Assembly: GCF_946479685.1 (NCBI RefSeq)
Contig: NZ_CAMLGS010000060.1
Location: forward strand, 1-6,942
DNA from: an uncultured Methylotenera sp.
GTDB lineage: Bacteria > Pseudomonadota > Gammaproteobacteria > Burkholderiales > Methylophilaceae
Length of the DNA stretch: 6,942 nucleotides
Direction of reading: 5' to 3'
Made by a program: the position numbers and the translations under genes. A model generated the notes under the pieces. It searched no databases and was not told the origin of the DNA. It worked only from the letters and a program-made list of their open reading frames with translations. Of this stretch, positions 6,279 to 6,942 are shown one piece after another (position 1 is the stretch's first letter; each line of letters begins with the position of its first letter).

Positions 6279-6313
6279 CATGTTTCCGTTATAAAATATA
6301 CGCTTTAGCGTAT
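6268..6313 (+). promoter_or_regulatory. nadA promoter with palindrome over the start site
   Basis: TCGACT (6268-6273, 4 of 6 matches to the -35) is followed after 16 bp by TATAAA (6290-6295, 5 of 6 matches to the -10), giving a start near 6302. A perfect inverted repeat ATACGC-TTTA-GCGTAT (6298-6313) covers that start, the normal place for a repressor site. The regulator is unknown; NAD synthesis genes in other bacteria are controlled by NadR, NrtR, NiaR or NadQ, but I cannot match this site to any of them. Confidence 0.5.
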
Positions 6314-6331
6314 GCACTTTTAGAAAACACT

Positions 6332-6942
6332 ATGTCTATTGCAACCATACCAGCAGCCCCGATTAAATTCGAAAAATTTCAAGCAGCAGATGACGCTGAT
6401 TGCCAGCGCCGCATCATTGCTGCCAAAGAGAAACTAGGCAAACGCTTGGTTATTTTAGGCCATCACTACCAGCATGAGAGCGTATACCGCCATGCCGACT
6501 ACACTGGCGACTCACTTAAACTATCTCGTTACACTGAAAACCTGGATGCCGAATACATCGTATTTCTAGGTGTGCATTTCATGGCCGAAGTGGCAGATAT
6601 TCTAAGCCGCCCAGAGCAAATTGCGATTCTGCCGGACCTGGCCGCAGGCTGCTCAATGGCAGATATGGCGAACTTGGCCAAAGTTGAGCGTAGCTACCGT
6701 GAGCTGAATAAAGTACTTAACTTTGACGAGCAAATCACGCCAATTACCTACATTAACTCTGCTGCTGACCTTAAAGCGTTTTGCGGCGAGCATGGCGGCA
6801 TCGTCTGCACCAGCACCAACGCGCCAAAAATCCTGGAATGGGGCTTTGCCCAACGCGAAAAAGTGCTGTTCTTCCCTGACCAGAACTTAGGCCGCTGGAG
6901 CGGCTACAAAATGGGTATTCCACTGGAGCAAATGCCAGTATG
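6332..6942 (+). CDS. nadA: Quinolinate synthase NadA, N-terminal part (cut by window edge)
   Basis: Condenses iminoaspartate with dihydroxyacetone phosphate to quinolinate, the second step of de novo NAD synthesis, with an oxygen-sensitive [4Fe-4S] cluster. 203 codons are in the window; the C-terminal part with the other two cluster cysteines is outside. Seen here: VILGHHYQ (about 40-47) and GDSLKLSR (59-66) of the first substrate-binding repeat, FLGVHFMAEVADIL (78-91), and the first cluster Cys107 in LAAGCSMADM. The second repeat has TYINSAADLKAF (139-150) and IVCTSTNA (157-164), followed by FFPDQNLG (180-187). The start ATG at 6332 is preceded only by a weak purine stretch; an ATG at 6312 is out of frame. 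The HHYQ and HADYTGDS wording is that of the longer NadA type, unlike E. coli. It has its own likely promoter, separate from nudB. Confidence 0.95.
   Translation, partial: MSIATIPAAPIKFEKFQAADDADCQRRIIAAKEKLGKRLVILGHHYQHESVYRHADYTGDSLKLSRYTENLDAEYIVFLGVHFMAEVADILSRPEQIAILPDLAAGCSMADMANLAKVERSYRELNKVLNFDEQITPITYINSAADLKAFCGEHGGIVCTSTNAPKILEWGFAQREKVLFFPDQNLGRWSGYKMGIPLEQMPV

Noticed and set aside
6653..6853. Minus-strand open frame inside nadA
   Set aside because: Antisense to the conserved NadA segment containing Cys107 and the second substrate-binding repeat.
1..6942. CRISPR array, tRNA, rRNA, insertion sequence or defence system
   Set aside because: No regularly spaced repeats, no tRNA- or rRNA-like stretch, no transposase and no terminal inverted repeats were seen; all sizeable genes are recognised housekeeping or pilus genes.

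Overview
The window looks like an ordinary chromosomal segment of a Gram-negative proteobacterium, most probably a betaproteobacterium. A methylotroph of the Methylophilaceae type is my best guess, but it rests on overall protein character, moderate GC and gene content, not on a decisive marker. The Gram-negative assignment is firm: the window holds type IV pilus minor pilins, LptM (an outer-membrane LPS-assembly helper lipoprotein) and IspH.

Left part (1-1955, minus strand): a tightly packed type IV pilus minor-pilin operon, read right to left as pilE, fimT (GspH family), pilV and pilW. pilW runs off the left edge. Every product starts with a PilD-type prepilin leader ending in Gly, then a hydrophobic helix with Glu at mature position 5. 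Genes overlap by 7 nt, abut with 0 nt, or are 35 nt apart, so they are almost certainly cotranscribed. pilX and pilY1 would be expected beyond the left edge.

Middle (1956-3694): a divergent promoter region of about 230 bp separates the pilus operon from lptM-lysA on the plus strand. lptM encodes a 40-residue lipoprotein missed by length-filtered ORF calling. lysA encodes diaminopimelate decarboxylase, the last step to lysine. lysA faces purU, and a strong bidirectional hairpin terminator with an A-tract on one side and a T-tract on the other sits between the two convergent genes.

Right part (3695-6942): purU (formyltetrahydrofolate hydrolase, minus) is divergent from ispH-nudB (plus). ispH makes the last step of the MEP isoprenoid pathway with a [4Fe-4S] cluster. 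nudB, 23 nt downstream with a TTG start, encodes the Nudix enzyme of folate synthesis. After a 135-bp gap with a hairpin, a sigma70-like promoter and a perfect palindrome over the predicted transcription start comes nadA (quinolinate synthase), cut by the right edge. Two enzymes act around folate (PurU, NudB) and two are Fe-S enzymes (IspH, NadA), but the genes look like separate housekeeping units and not one pathway.

I found no mobile element, CRISPR array, tRNA, rRNA or phage-like gene, and nothing that qualifies as a previously undescribed system. The more interesting signals are regulatory palindromes upstream of nadA and between purU and ispH, and an EF-hand-like loop in the FimT-family pilin.
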